Shown: positions 1 through 8,321 of the stretch, piece by piece
Layout of the letters: each line of letters starts with the position of its first letter
Numbering within the stretch: position 1 is the stretch's first letter
Origin: Rhodocyclaceae bacterium
GTDB taxonomy: Bacteria > Pseudomonadota > Gammaproteobacteria > Burkholderiales > Rhodocyclaceae
Assembly: GCA_026417115.1 (NCBI GenBank)
Contig: JAOADW010000028.1
Coordinates: 1-53,878 of the forward strand
Reading direction: 5' to 3'
DNA: 53,878 nt
The notes under the pieces: generated by a model
What the model was told of the DNA's origin: nothing
The model's input: only the letters and a program-made list of their open reading frames with translations
Databases searched by the model: none
Program-made: the position numbers and the translations under genes

Positions 1-125
1 CCACCATACCGCGCCGACAACACCATCGTAATCGCCGCCGTCAGCGTCGTCTTCCCATGATCCACGTGCCCAATCGTCCCCACATTCACATGCGGCTTGA
101 CACGCTCAAACTTTTCCTTTGCCAT
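1..125 (-). CDS. tuf: Elongation factor Tu, N-terminal part (cut by window edge)
   Basis: The first 41 codons of EF-Tu, the GTPase that carries aminoacyl-tRNA to the ribosome. The translation begins [20 protein letters not shown] and runs into the P-loop [10 protein letters not shown] (about residues 18-27), which identifies it firmly. The ATG lies 36 bases after the tRNA-Thr gene on the same strand, so tuf is read from the tRNA operon as in the classical thrU-tyrU-glyT-thrT-tufB arrangement. The rest of the gene lies to the left of the window. Confidence 0.97.
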   Translation of the reverse strand, partial: MAKEKFERVKPHVNVGTIGHVDHGKTTLTAAITMVLSARYG

Positions 126-161
126 GATCGCTTACCCCAACAAGTACGGTCGAGTGATGGA

Positions 162-236
<75 letters not shown>

Positions 237-297
237 CAGACACATGCTGCAATTCATTCGTTGCAATTCATTCCTTCGCCCAGAAAAAACACCGGCA

Positions 298-373
298 TGG
301 AGCGGGTGACGAGACTCGAACTCGCGACATCTTGCTTGGAAGGCAAGAGCTCTACCAACTGAGCTACACCCGC
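298..373 (-). tRNA. tRNA-Gly (anticodon TCC)
   Basis: On the minus strand it starts GCGGGTGTAGCTCAGTTGG. The acceptor GCGGGTG pairs with CACCCGC, the anticodon loop CTTCCAA gives TCC, and the T-loop is TTCGAGT. An encoded CCA is at 298-300. It is the middle tRNA of the Tyr-Gly-Thr-tuf cluster. Confidence 0.96.
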
Positions 374-423
374 GTGCCAACCCCTTTCTCACTCGCGCGA
401 AAGCACAAGCGTGGAAGGATTTC

Positions 424-508
424 TGGTGGAGGGGGTAGGATTCGAACCTACGAAGGCTGTGCCGGCAGATTTACAGTCTGCTCCCTTTGACCGCTCGGGA
501 ACCCCTCC
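424..508 (-). tRNA. tRNA-Tyr (anticodon GTA)
   Basis: Class II tRNA of 85 bases with a long variable arm. The acceptor GGAGGGG pairs with CCCCTCC, the anticodon loop CTGTAAA gives GTA, the T-loop is TTCGAAT, and CCA is encoded at 424-426. It is the first gene of the tRNA-tuf operon, with a promoter just upstream at 522-551. Confidence 0.96.
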
Positions 509-521
509 AGCGAAACGCTGT

Positions 522-551
522 ATTATGACCGAAGGCATCCGAGGTTGTCAA
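522..551 (-). promoter_or_regulatory. Sigma70-type promoter of the tRNA-tuf operon
   Basis: Minus strand: a perfect -35 TTGACA (546-551) and a -10 CATAAT (522-527) separated by 18 bases, about 14-20 bases before the tRNA-Tyr 5' end. Strength and position suit a stable-RNA promoter. The spacing is one base over optimum. The call rests on motif matching only. Confidence 0.7.
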
Positions 552-621
552 TGACTCTCCTCTGCCCTCTGCGGTGCATGCGAGCGCTTGCGCATTCTAG
601 CGAAAAGCGCGAAAGTAAACC

Positions 622-2016
622 GTGATCATGCATGGCGCCCTCCCTTCCCTCTTGAGCGAACAACTCGCTCAGCGCTTCGGCGCGCGTTTCTGCGTCGCCG
701 CCAGCGTCTGCCTCGCTCATGGCAGGGATGAATCGTCCTACCCACCCCAGCCGCCTAGCGCCGTGCTGTATCCCGAAACGACGGCCGAGGTCGCCGAAAT
801 CGTGCGGCTGTGCCGCGCCCATCGCGTGCCGCTCATCCCCTATGGCGCGGGAACCTCCTTGGAGGGCCATTTGCTCGCGGTACGAGGCGGCGTCTCGCTC
901 GATTTGTCGCGCATGAACCGAATTCTCGCCCTGCGGCCAGAAGACCTCGATGTCACCGTCGAAGCCGGCGTCACGCGCAAACAGCTCAATGCCGCCCTGC
1001 GTGGCACGGGCTTGTTTTTCCCCATCGATCCTGGCGCCGACGCCACCCTCGGCGGCATGGCTGCAACCCGCGCTTCCGGCACCCATGCCGTACGCTACGG
1101 CACGATGCGTGAGGCCGTGATCAACGCCACCGTCGTGCTTGCCGATGGGCGAACGATCAAGACCGCTTCTCGCGCCAAAAAGTCGGCCGCAGGCTACGAT
1201 CTGACGCGACTGTTCATCGGCTCGGAAGGCACGCTGGGCATCATCACCGAGCTCACCCTGCGTCTTCACCCTCTGCCTGAGGCCATCGCGAGCGCCGTAG
1301 TTGCTTTCCCGAGCATCGAAGCGGCGGTGGAGACCGTGATCGAGACCATTCAAATGGGCGTACCGGTTGCGCGCATCGAGCTCTTGGACGCACTGTCGAT
1401 CCATGCGATCAACCGCTACAGCAAGACCCAGCTGCGCGAAGCGCCGACGCTGTTCTTCGAATTGCACGGCTCGCCCACCACCGTGCAGGAGCAAACCCAG
1501 GCCCTACGCACGCTCGCCGACGCGCACGAAGGCGCCGATTTCGCATGGGCGGACCGCCCCGAAGACCGCTCTCGGCTCTGGCAAGCCAGACACGACGCTT
1601 ATTTCGCGTGCCTCAACCTGCGGCCGAATGCGCGCGCGCTGACCACCGACGTCTGCGTGCCCATTTCCCGCCTGGCCGCATGCATCCGCGAAACTCAACG
1701 AGATCTCGAGGAAAGCGGCCTCATGGCGCCGCTGCTCGGGCACGTGGGCGATGGCAATTTCCACCTGCTGCTGTTGGTCAGCCCAGATGATGAGGCCGAG
1801 CTTACGCGCGCCCGTGCGCTGGCGAGCAGGCTCGCGCAGCGGGCAGTGCGCATGGAGGGCACTTGTACGGGCGAGCATGGCGTCGGCTTAGGCAAGCGTC
1901 AGTATCTCTACGAGGAGTTCGGAGCCGACGCGATGGCGCTGATGCGCACGCTTAAAATCGCCCTCGACCCAGACGAAATCCTCAACCCCGGCAAGATCCT
2001 CCCCGATTTCCCCTAG
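622..2016 (+). CDS. FAD-binding oxidase, GlcD/D-lactate dehydrogenase (cytochrome) type
   Basis: A 464-residue flavoprotein of the PCMH-type FAD-binding plus FAD-oxidase C-terminal architecture. These enzymes oxidise D-2-hydroxyacids (lactate, glycolate and relatives) to 2-oxoacids. Visible motifs are PYGAGTSLEGH (about residue 73), SAAGYDLTRLFIGSEGTLGI (about 190-207) and, in the C-terminal domain, HVGDGNFH (about 374) and GTCTGEHGVG (about 412). The metal/substrate His residues of the family are therefore present. The start is GTG at 622 with GAAAG six bases before it; an in-frame ATG at 628 is an alternative. It lies 45 bases upstream of the fused indolepyruvate oxidoreductase on the same strand, so the two are probably co-transcribed and may share a 2-oxoacid intermediate. 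The exact substrate is not readable from sequence. Confidence 0.88.
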   Translation: MIMHGALPSLLSEQLAQRFGARFCVAASVCLAHGRDESSYPPQPPSAVLYPETTAEVAEIVRLCRAHRVPLIPYGAGTSLEGHLLAVRGGVSLDLSRMNRILALRPEDLDVTVEAGVTRKQLNAALRGTGLFFPIDPGADATLGGMAATRASGTHAVRYGTMREAVINATVVLADGRTIKTASRAKKSAAGYDLTRLFIGSEGTLGIITELTLRLHPLPEAIASAVVAFPSIEAAVETVIETIQMGVPVARIELLDALSIHAINRYSKTQLREAPTLFFELHGSPTTVQEQTQALRTLADAHEGADFAWADRPEDRSRLWQARHDAYFACLNLRPNARALTTDVCVPISRLAACIRETQRDLEESGLMAPLLGHVGDGNFHLLLLVSPDDEAELTRARALASRLAQRAVRMEGTCTGEHGVGLGKRQYLYEEFGADAMALMRTLKIALDPDEILNPGKILPDFP

Positions 2017-2061
2017 CCCCGGGGCGGTGCGTGAGCCGGCGCGAGCAGCGGAAGAGACCCC

Positions 2062-5000
2062 ATGCGCGATGTCAGTCTCGACGACAAATACACGCTCACA
2101 CGGGGGCGTGTCTATTTGACCGGCACGCAGGCGCTCGTCGTGCTGCTCCTGCTTCAACGTCGGCGCGATCAAGCGGCCGGCCTCAACACCGCAGGGTTCG
2201 TCTCTGGCTATCGAGGCTCCCCGCTCGGCGGCCTCGATCTCGCGCTGTGGCAGGCACAAAAGCATCTGGCTCGCCATCACGTCGTGTTCCAGCCCGCGAT
2301 CAACGAAGACCTCGCGGCTACTGCGATTTGGGGAAGCCAACAGGTCAATCTCTTCCCGGGCGCCCGTTATGACGGCGTGTTCGCGCTCTGGTATGGCAAA
2401 GGCCCGGGGGTAGACCGCTCGGGGGACGTCTTCAAGCACGCCAATTCTGCAGGCACATGGAAGTATGGCGGCGTGCTCGCGGTGGCGGGCGATGATCATG
2501 CCGCTCGCTCCTCGACGCTCGCCCATCAGTCGGAACATGCCTTCAAAGCGGCGATGATGCCGGTCTTGGTCCCTGCCAACGTGCAGGAATACCTGGACCT
2601 TGGATTGCATGGCTGGGCGATGAGCCGCTATTCGGGGTGCTGGGTCGGTTTCAAGGCTGTCGCCGATACCGTCGAATCGTCGGGTACGGTGGAAATCGAC
2701 CCTGATCGCGTCGAGATCGTGTTGCCCCAAGACTTCGAGCTGCCTGCCGAGGGGCTCAACATCCGTTGGCCCGACGAGCGGCTGGCTCAGGAAGCGAGGC
2801 TTTTGGATTACAAGCTCTATGCGGCGCTCGCGTATTGCCGCGCGAACAAACTCGATCGCCTCGTGCTCGATTCGCCCAATCCACGCCTCGGCATCATCAC
2901 GGCGGGCAAAAGTTATCTCGACGTGCGGCAAGCGCTCGATGATCTCGGCATCGATGACCGGCTAGCGGCGGAAATCGGCATCCGCCTCTACAAAGTGGCG
3001 ATGACCTGGCCGCTGGAAGCAGAAGGAGTCCGGCATTTCGCCGAAGGGCTCGAAGAAATATTGGTCGTCGAGGAAAAACGGCAGCTGATCGAGTATCAGC
3101 TCAAGGAAGAGCTCTACAACTGGCGCGAAGACGTCCGTCCGCGCGTGATCGGCAAATTCGACGAGAAGGGCGAATGGGCTTTGCCCCATGGAGACTGGCT
3201 GTTGCCGGCGCGGGGCGAACTCTCGCCCGCCTTGATCGCCCAGGTGATCGCAAGCCGTATCGAACGGTGGGTGACCTCGCCGCGCATCAAGGAACGCCTT
3301 GCGTTGATCGCAGCGAGAGAAAAAGCAAGCCAAACGAGCGCTGTCGGCGTCAAACGCCTGCCTTGGTACTGCCCAGGCTGCCCACATAATACATCGACAT
3401 GCGTGCCCGAAGGCTCGCGCGCGTTGGCCGGCATCGGTTGCCATTTCATGGTGACCTGGATGAACCGCAATACCGCGACGTTCTCCCACATGGGCGGCGA
3501 AGGTGCGGCCTGGATCGGTCAGGCGCCTTTCACCGAGACGCGTCACGTCTTTGTCAATCTCGGCGACGGCACTTATTTCCATTCCGGCATTTTGGCGATT
3601 CGCGCGGCGCTTGCGGCGAAGGTCAATGTCACTTACAAGATTCTCTATAACGACGCCGTCGCCATGACGGGCGGGCAACCCGTCGATGGCGCGCTCACCG
3701 TTCCTCGCCTTGCCCATCAACTTGTCGCCGAAGGCGTAGGCCACATCGTCGTCGTCACCGACGGCAGCCCACGGCCGTGGCGGAAGAGCGAATTGCCCCA
3801 TGGGGTGCTCGTGCGCCATCGCGACGAACTCGACGTGATCCAGAAAGAGTTACGCGAGTGCCCCGGCGTTTCCGTGCTGATCTACGATCAAGCGTGCGCT
3901 ACCGAACTTAGGCGCCGCAGAAAGCGTGGGAAAGCGCCAGATCCACCGGTACGCGCCTACATCAATCCCCATGTTTGCGAAGACTGCGGCGATTGTTCGC
4001 GTCAATCCAATTGCTTGGCGGTCGTTCCCATCGATACGCCGCTTGGCCGTAAGCGCGCGATCGACCAATCGGCCTGCAATAAAGACTTTTCTTGCCTGAA
4101 AGGCTTCTGTCCGAGCTTCGTGACCATCCTCGGCGGCGCGCCACGGTTCCCCCAGGCGCCGCAGGCCGTCGATGAGAGGCCGCCCTTACCCAACCCCGAG
4201 ATCCCCGACACGAGCCGGCCCTATGGCATCCTCATCACGGGGGTCGGCGGCACGGGCGTGATCACGCTCGGGGCATTGATTGGCATGGCAGCCCATCTCG
4301 ATGGGAAGGGTGTTACCGTGCTCGATATGACCGGCCTGGCTCAGAAAGGCGGCGCGGTCTTTTCTCACGTACGCATTTGTGATGACCCCGGCAAGCTCCA
4401 TGCCGTCAGGATCGCCACCGGCGAAGCAGATCTGCTGCTCGGCGGAGATGCGATCGTTTCCGCAGGCGCAGAGGCCTTGGCCAAACTCGCGCAGGGGCGT
4501 ACGCGTGCTGTCGTCAATTCAGCGGCCACTCCCACCGCCGAATTCACCACCTCGACTGCCTGGCAATTTCCCCTCGCCAGGATCCAAGCGATCCTGCATG
4601 AGGCCATTGGCGCTGACGCGGTCGCCTTCCTCGACGCCACGCAGCTTTCCGAGCGTCTGTTGGGCCACAGCCAATACGCCAATACGTTATTGCTCGGACA
4701 CGCCTGGCAAAAGGGTCTTGTGCCGGTATCGGTTGCGGCGCTCGAGCGCGCCATCGAGCTCAACGGCGCCGACGTCGCCCACAATCTCGCTGCCTTTCGC
4801 TGGGGCAGGCGGCTTGCCGCGGAGCCACAGCGCCTCGCGGAGCTATCACCCGCCCCCGCGCCCCCACTCGAACTCGGCGCGTTGATTGCGGATCGTCATG
4901 CACGCCTGATCGATTATCAAGACGCCGCCTATGCCGAGCGATATCGCCGCCGTATCGAAGCGCTGCGACAGCATCCACACGCCAGCGATGCGCTTGTGCG

Positions 5001-5490
5001 CAGCGCAGCGGAAAACTATTTCCGCCTGCTTGCCATCAAAGACGAATATGAAGTCGCACGGCTTTATGTCGAAACGGATTTCCTCGCGCGCATCCGCGCC
5101 GCTTTCACGGGCGAATATGCGCTGCGCGTGCATCTTGCGCCTCCATTCCTTGCCCGTCCTCATCCGAACACGGGCCTCATCGAGAAATGGAGTTTCGGTC
5201 CCTGGCTTTTCACTGTCTTCCGGTGGCTCGCAAAAGCGCGCCGCTTCAGAGGCACACGGTGGGATCCATTCGCCTACCAACCCGAACGGCGCCGCGAACG
5301 CGCATTGATCGCCGCCTACGAAGCCGATCTCGATCTCGTGCAGGCCACGCTTTCTGCTGCCAAGGCTGACGAAGCCTTGGCGTTGCTGTCCTGGCCCCAA
5401 GAGGTGCGCGGCTTTGGCCCCATCAAGGAAAAGGCGATTCGTCTTGCGCAGGCGCGCCGAGAAGCGGCAAGGGCCCGTTATGTCGCCTAG
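2062..5490 (+). CDS. Indolepyruvate:ferredoxin oxidoreductase, fused alpha-beta-gamma type
   Basis: A 1142-residue single-chain 2-oxoacid oxidoreductase. The family converts aryl- or branched 2-oxoacids plus CoA to acyl-CoA, CO2 and reduced electron carrier. The N-terminal half resembles the pyrimidine-binding POR domain (begins LTRGRVYLTGTQALVVLLL). The TPP domain shows CPGCPHN (about 437), GIGCHFM and GDGTYFHSG (about 501). A Cys-rich segment, CEDCGDCSRQSNC then CNKDFSCLKGFCPSF (about 639-685), is the likely Fe-S site. GVGGTGVITLG (about 727) opens the gamma/POR domain. Length matches the fused betaproteobacterial form rather than the separate IorA/IorB subunits of archaea. It follows the hydroxyacid oxidase gene by 45 bases. 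The substrate (indolepyruvate, phenylpyruvate or branched 2-oxoacid) is open. Confidence 0.92.
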   Translation: MRDVSLDDKYTLTRGRVYLTGTQALVVLLLLQRRRDQAAGLNTAGFVSGYRGSPLGGLDLALWQAQKHLARHHVVFQPAINEDLAATAIWGSQQVNLFPGARYDGVFALWYGKGPGVDRSGDVFKHANSAGTWKYGGVLAVAGDDHAARSSTLAHQSEHAFKAAMMPVLVPANVQEYLDLGLHGWAMSRYSGCWVGFKAVADTVESSGTVEIDPDRVEIVLPQDFELPAEGLNIRWPDERLAQEARLLDYKLYAALAYCRANKLDRLVLDSPNPRLGIITAGKSYLDVRQALDDLGIDDRLAAEIGIRLYKVAMTWPLEAEGVRHFAEGLEEILVVEEKRQLIEYQLKEELYNWREDVRPRVIGKFDEKGEWALPHGDWLLPARGELSPALIAQVIASRIERWVTSPRIKERLALIAAREKASQTSAVGVKRLPWYCPGCPHNTSTCVPEGSRALAGIGCHFMVTWMNRNTATFSHMGGEGAAWIGQAPFTETRHVFVNLGDGTYFHSGILAIRAALAAKVNVTYKILYNDAVAMTGGQPVDGALTVPRLAHQLVAEGVGHIVVVTDGSPRPWRKSELPHGVLVRHRDELDVIQKELRECPGVSVLIYDQACATELRRRRKRGKAPDPPVRAYINPHVCEDCGDCSRQSNCLAVVPIDTPLGRKRAIDQSACNKDFSCLKGFCPSFVTILGGAPRFPQAPQAVDERPPLPNPEIPDTSRPYGILITGVGGTGVITLGALIGMAAHLDGKGVTVLDMTGLAQKGGAVFSHVRICDDPGKLHAVRIATGEADLLLGGDAIVSAGAEALAKLAQGRTRAVVNSAATPTAEFTTSTAWQFPLARIQAILHEAIGADAVAFLDATQLSERLLGHSQYANTLLLGHAWQKGLVPVSVAALERAIELNGADVAHNLAAFRWGRRLAAEPQRLAELSPAPAPPLELGALIADRHARLIDYQDAAYAERYRRRIEALRQHPHASDALVRSAAENYFRLLAIKDEYEVARLYVETDFLARIRAAFTGEYALRVHLAPPFLARPHPNTGLIEKWSFGPWLFTVFRWLAKARRFRGTRWDPFAYQPERRRERALIAAYEADLDLVQATLSAAKADEALALLSWPQEVRGFGPIKEKAIRLAQARREAARARYVA

Positions 5491-6451
5491 GGGAATCCAG
5501 AAAAACCGTTGCGAACAGCTCCCGGGCAAGGCGCAGAGAGCGCAAACTGCGAGACATCGCGAAGAGTCCGGCGAGAAAGCAAGCGCCGTAGAGCGCCGCC
5601 ATCCGGCCGCGCAGCAGGTTATCGAGAGTTTTCCGAGAGTCGGCGTCTGGAGACAAGCCCTGCTCGCACAGGCGTTAGGGCTTGGCGCGACCGCGGTGTT
5701 TGCGGCCTGGATCTTCACGGCCACCCCTGCACGCGCCGAGGCCATGTGGCTGCCCCTTGCCTTCGTACAAGGCGGGTTCGCAGCCCTGATCGCGCACTGG
5801 CGCAAAAATCCCCCGTGGTGGATCGCCATCCACCTCGTTTTTCTCCCGCTCGTCGTCGTCATGTTGCGGCTAGGGCTGCCCCCCGCGTTTTATCTGGCGG
5901 CCTTCTTGCTGCTGTTGCTGGTTTTTTGGCGCCTAGATCTTTCGCGGGTGCCCCTCTATCTTTCCAGCCTACGCGTCGCGCCTGTGCTGGCTAGCCGCTT
6001 GCCAGCCGCCGCTCGTTTGCTGGACCTCGGCTGTGGGGATGGCCGCTTGCTGGCGGCACTCGCGCGCCAGCGTCCCGACTGTATTTTCGTCGGCATCGAG
6101 CATGCGCCGCTGCCCTGGGCGATTGCCCGCTGGCGTTGTCGTCGCCTCGCCAACGTCGTGGTGCGCTATGGCGATTTCTGGCAGGAGCCGCTGGCCTCCT
6201 ATGATCTCGTCTATGCGTTTCTCTCGCCGGCGCCGATGGCTGCACTCTGGGCGAAATCATGCGCCGAAATGAAGGACGAAAGCCTATTGGTGAGCAACAG
6301 CTTCCCCATCCCCGGGGTGGCGCCCGAGGAGGTGATCGAAGTGGGGGGGCAGAAAAACGGCCGACTTTTTTTCTACCGCCCTTCAGCGGTGGAGAAAACG
6401 CTTGAAAGTTCGCCATTTCAGGCCATCCGCTCATCCGCGCATGACCAATAA
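5480..6451 (+). CDS. Membrane-anchored class I SAM-dependent methyltransferase
   Basis: The C-terminal half carries the SAM-binding motif I LLDLGCGDGRLLAAL (about residue 179), followed by a Rossmann-like domain. The middle part (about 60-145) holds three to four hydrophobic helices (ALGLGATAVFAAWIF, WIAIHLVFLPLVVVMLRLGL, FYLAAFLLLLLVFW), so the enzyme probably sits in the inner membrane. The start is taken at ATG 5480, overlapping the upstream stop by 11 bases and preceded by GCAAGGG. Between codon 1 and the first helix no other ATG, GTG or TTG exists in frame. The charged N-terminal 60 residues coincide with a dispersed repeat (5595-5628) and look unlike the rest, so they may not be native. 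The substrate is unknown. Confidence 0.75.
   Translation: MSPRGIQKNRCEQLPGKAQRAQTARHREESGEKASAVERRHPAAQQVIESFPRVGVWRQALLAQALGLGATAVFAAWIFTATPARAEAMWLPLAFVQGGFAALIAHWRKNPPWWIAIHLVFLPLVVVMLRLGLPPAFYLAAFLLLLLVFWRLDLSRVPLYLSSLRVAPVLASRLPAAARLLDLGCGDGRLLAALARQRPDCIFVGIEHAPLPWAIARWRCRRLANVVVRYGDFWQEPLASYDLVYAFLSPAPMAALWAKSCAEMKDESLLVSNSFPIPGVAPEEVIEVGGQKNGRLFFYRPSAVEKTLESSPFQAIRSSAHDQ
5595..5628. repeat. Dispersed repeat, copy A
   Basis: A 34-base stretch matching 28 of 34 bases at 49713-49746 with no gaps. The shared core includes CCGGCC followed by CGCAGCAGGT. Here it lies inside the N-terminal codons of the methyltransferase gene, just after the oxidoreductase stop codon. Read on the minus strand both copies encode a related peptide, containing LDNLLRGR here and LNDLLRGR in copy B. 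That points to a common origin rather than chance. Copy number elsewhere in the genome is not visible. Confidence 0.55.
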
Positions 6452-6487
6452 TGACGGGCAGTCACGTAGGAATGCTGACGAGAGGAT

Positions 6488-7174
6488 ATGGCGGACATCA
6501 TCTGCATCATCGGCAACAAGGGCGGCACCGGGAAGACCACCTTGTCGCATATGCTCTGCCAGGGATTGGGCCTGCTCGGACAACGCTCGGTCTGTGTGCT
6601 CACCGATACTTGGCGAGAGCCGCTCGATCCCGTTGGGCGGCGTTACCTGATCGCGGACGCGCGCTCTCGCGAGGCGCTTGCGAAAGTCGTCGACACGATA
6701 CGCACCTTGCCGGGATGGCTGGGCGTCATCGACGGCGGAGGCAATCGCACCGACATGGATCGGCGACTCTATGGCCTGGCCGATTTGGTGCTCCTGCCTT
6801 TCCGCGACTCGCACGAAGATATGCGCACGGTGATCCGGGATCTCGAGATGTTTCCTCGCGCCTACGCGATACCCGCCCAGTGGCCCACGAACGCTTGGCA
6901 ACGAGAAGCCGCCGAGCGCGCGATGGCGGAGCTTCTCGGCCCTTATCGCGATCGCATCCTCGATCCGGTCTTCGCCCTCTCGGCAAGCAAGCTCATGCTG
7001 CAAAAACAGATTCCGGCCGTGCTGCCGACGCCGCTTGCCAACGCCTGCCGCGCCTTTGCGCATCAAGTCGCGGATTTGCTGCAACTGCGCGTCGGCGATG
7101 CCTCAGACGCTTTCGCCGCATCCCGACCCATCGCCACAACCACGCCCCCCTCCTATGCGGCGCAGGGTCATTGA
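6488..7174 (+). CDS. ParA/MinD-family P-loop ATPase
   Basis: 228 residues. The deviant Walker A motif GNKGGTGKTT (residues 9-18) is the ParA signature. A Walker B-like GVIDGGG follows in the middle of the protein, then a DLVLLPF segment typical of ParA strands. ParA ATPases position DNA, protein complexes or granules by dynamic dimerisation on the nucleoid. There is no helix-turn-helix before the ATPase domain and no parB-like neighbour, so this is an orphan ParA-like protein. AGAGG stands just before the ATG, 36 bases after the methyltransferase stop. It converges, with a 3-base gap, on a response regulator gene; phaM lies about 0.7 kb further on. Cargo unknown. Confidence 0.85.
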   Translation: MADIICIIGNKGGTGKTTLSHMLCQGLGLLGQRSVCVLTDTWREPLDPVGRRYLIADARSREALAKVVDTIRTLPGWLGVIDGGGNRTDMDRRLYGLADLVLLPFRDSHEDMRTVIRDLEMFPRAYAIPAQWPTNAWQREAAERAMAELLGPYRDRILDPVFALSASKLMLQKQIPAVLPTPLANACRAFAHQVADLLQLRVGDASDAFAASRPIATTTPPSYAAQGH

Positions 7175-7177
7175 CCC

Positions 7178-7816
7178 TCAGGGCGCCAACTGTTTGCCTT
7201 GCGCAATGAGCAGGGCTTGAGCGCGATTGGTGACGCCAAGCGCCTTGAAGATCGCCGAAACGTGGATCTTCACGGTTCCTTCGGTGACATTCAGAAGCTC
7301 GCCGATTTCGCGATTGGTCTTGCCTTCCGCTAACAATTCGAGCACCCGTGCTTGGCTGCGCGTGAGTCCGAACCGTTCGGCGACCGTCTTCGGACGCCGA
7401 CGCATATGGATCATTTCGCGATAGGCAGGCGGCCACCAGATTTCGCCGGCGAGCACCTCGCGCAAAGCGGTCAGCAGCGTATCGGTCGGGCTCGCCTTCG
7501 AGATGAAGCCGGCAGCGCCTTGGCGCATGGCTTTGCAGACGGTTTCCACGTCGTCGAGAGCGGAGAGAACGACGACGGGAATATGCGGGTAGCGCTTGCG
7601 CAGCGCGCCGAGATAAGCCATTCCCGAAGTGCCCGGCAGCATCAAGTCGAGCACGATCAAGTCGAAATCGTCGTCTTCGTTCAAGAGGGCGTTAGCCTCT
7701 TCGGCATTGGCTACGCCTTCAATAGCCAGTGTCTGCCCCGGTTCTTCGAGCGCTTTCAAGGCCAACACGAGCCCTTCGCGCACGAGGGCATGGTCTTCGA
7801 TCACGAGAAAACGCAT
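7178..7816 (-). CDS. LuxR/NarL-type two-component response regulator (orphan)
   Basis: 212 residues. The receiver domain has the acidic pair E7-D8, phosphoacceptor Asp57 (LIVLDLMLPG) and the conserved Lys in FISKAS. The C-terminal helix-turn-helix of the LuxR/NarL class (LTRSQARVLELLAEGKTNREIGELL) is followed by the recognition helix VTEGTVKIHVSAIFKALGV. The start is ATG 7816, which lies six bases beyond GGAGGGG. Longer in-frame starts (7822, 7831) would overlap that ribosome-binding site. No histidine kinase gene is nearby, so the input signal is unknown. A promoter is proposed at 7846-7875. Confidence 0.9.
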   Translation of the reverse strand: MRFLVIEDHALVREGLVLALKALEEPGQTLAIEGVANAEEANALLNEDDDFDLIVLDLMLPGTSGMAYLGALRKRYPHIPVVVLSALDDVETVCKAMRQGAAGFISKASPTDTLLTALREVLAGEIWWPPAYREMIHMRRRPKTVAERFGLTRSQARVLELLAEGKTNREIGELLNVTEGTVKIHVSAIFKALGVTNRAQALLIAQGKQLAP

Positions 7817-7845
7817 AGGCATCCCCTCCACCCATGAACGCGGTT

Positions 7846-7875
7846 ATCATAACGGCATCGCCATTGACCTGTCGA
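7846..7875 (-). promoter_or_regulatory. Putative promoter of the response regulator gene
   Basis: Minus strand: -35 TCGACA (7870-7875) and -10 TATGAT (7846-7851), each one base off consensus, with 18 bases between, about 30 bases before the start codon. The -10 lies inside the small palindrome GTTATCATAAC (7843-7853), which could also serve as an operator shared with phaM on the other strand. Motif evidence only. Confidence 0.42.
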
Positions 7876-7883
7876 GGCCCCTC

Positions 7884-8321
7884 ATGAACGCCACCACGCC
7901 CACTTCCGATCCGATGGAATACCTCAAGGAACTCTGGGGACAGATGGGCTTTGCTTTGCCGGGCATGGTCGTCCCGACGCTCGACACGGATGAGCTCGGC
8001 AAGCGCATCGCCGATCTGAAAGCCGTCGAGGGATGGTTGAAATCGAATTTGAGTCTGTTGTCCATGACCATCCAGGCGCTGGAAACCCAGCGCACCACGC
8101 TTCTTTCACTCAAGCAGCTTGGCGAGACGGCGGCTGGCCAAGCCGCCGGGGCGGGAAATACTGCGCCCAATCCATTCCTCAACCCTGCATTTTGGGCCAT
8201 GCCCTGGGCGCTTACGCCGGGCGGATCCCCTGCTGCTGCCGAAGCGCAAGAGGCCAAGAAAGCCTCAGGCAAGCGGCGCCGCTCAGCCACGTCCGAGAAG
8301 CAGCGCGAGCCAAAGGGGTAA
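7884..8321 (+). CDS. phaM: PhaM-family polyhydroxyalkanoate granule regulatory protein
   Basis: 145 residues. The N-terminal half has the family pattern: DPMEYLKELWGQMG, PGMVVPTLDTDELGKRIADL, then KAVEGWLKSNLSLLSMTIQALETQ, a helical coiled-coil-like region. The C-terminus is proline/alanine-rich and ends in a basic tail (KKASGKRRRS), as in proteins that bind DNA. PhaM is known in Ralstonia to bind PHB synthase and the nucleoid, activating the synthase and distributing granules at division. The start is ATG 7884, six bases after CGAGG. Its 3' end overlaps the convergent AEC transporter gene by 39 bases. Confidence 0.88.
   Translation: MNATTPTSDPMEYLKELWGQMGFALPGMVVPTLDTDELGKRIADLKAVEGWLKSNLSLLSMTIQALETQRTTLLSLKQLGETAAGQAAGAGNTAPNPFLNPAFWAMPWALTPGGSPAAAEAQEAKKASGKRRRSATSEKQREPKG

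Noticed and set aside
1888-2931. 347-codon minus-strand frame opposite the oxidase/oxidoreductase junction
   Set aside because: Antisense of two certain genes, with no family motifs.
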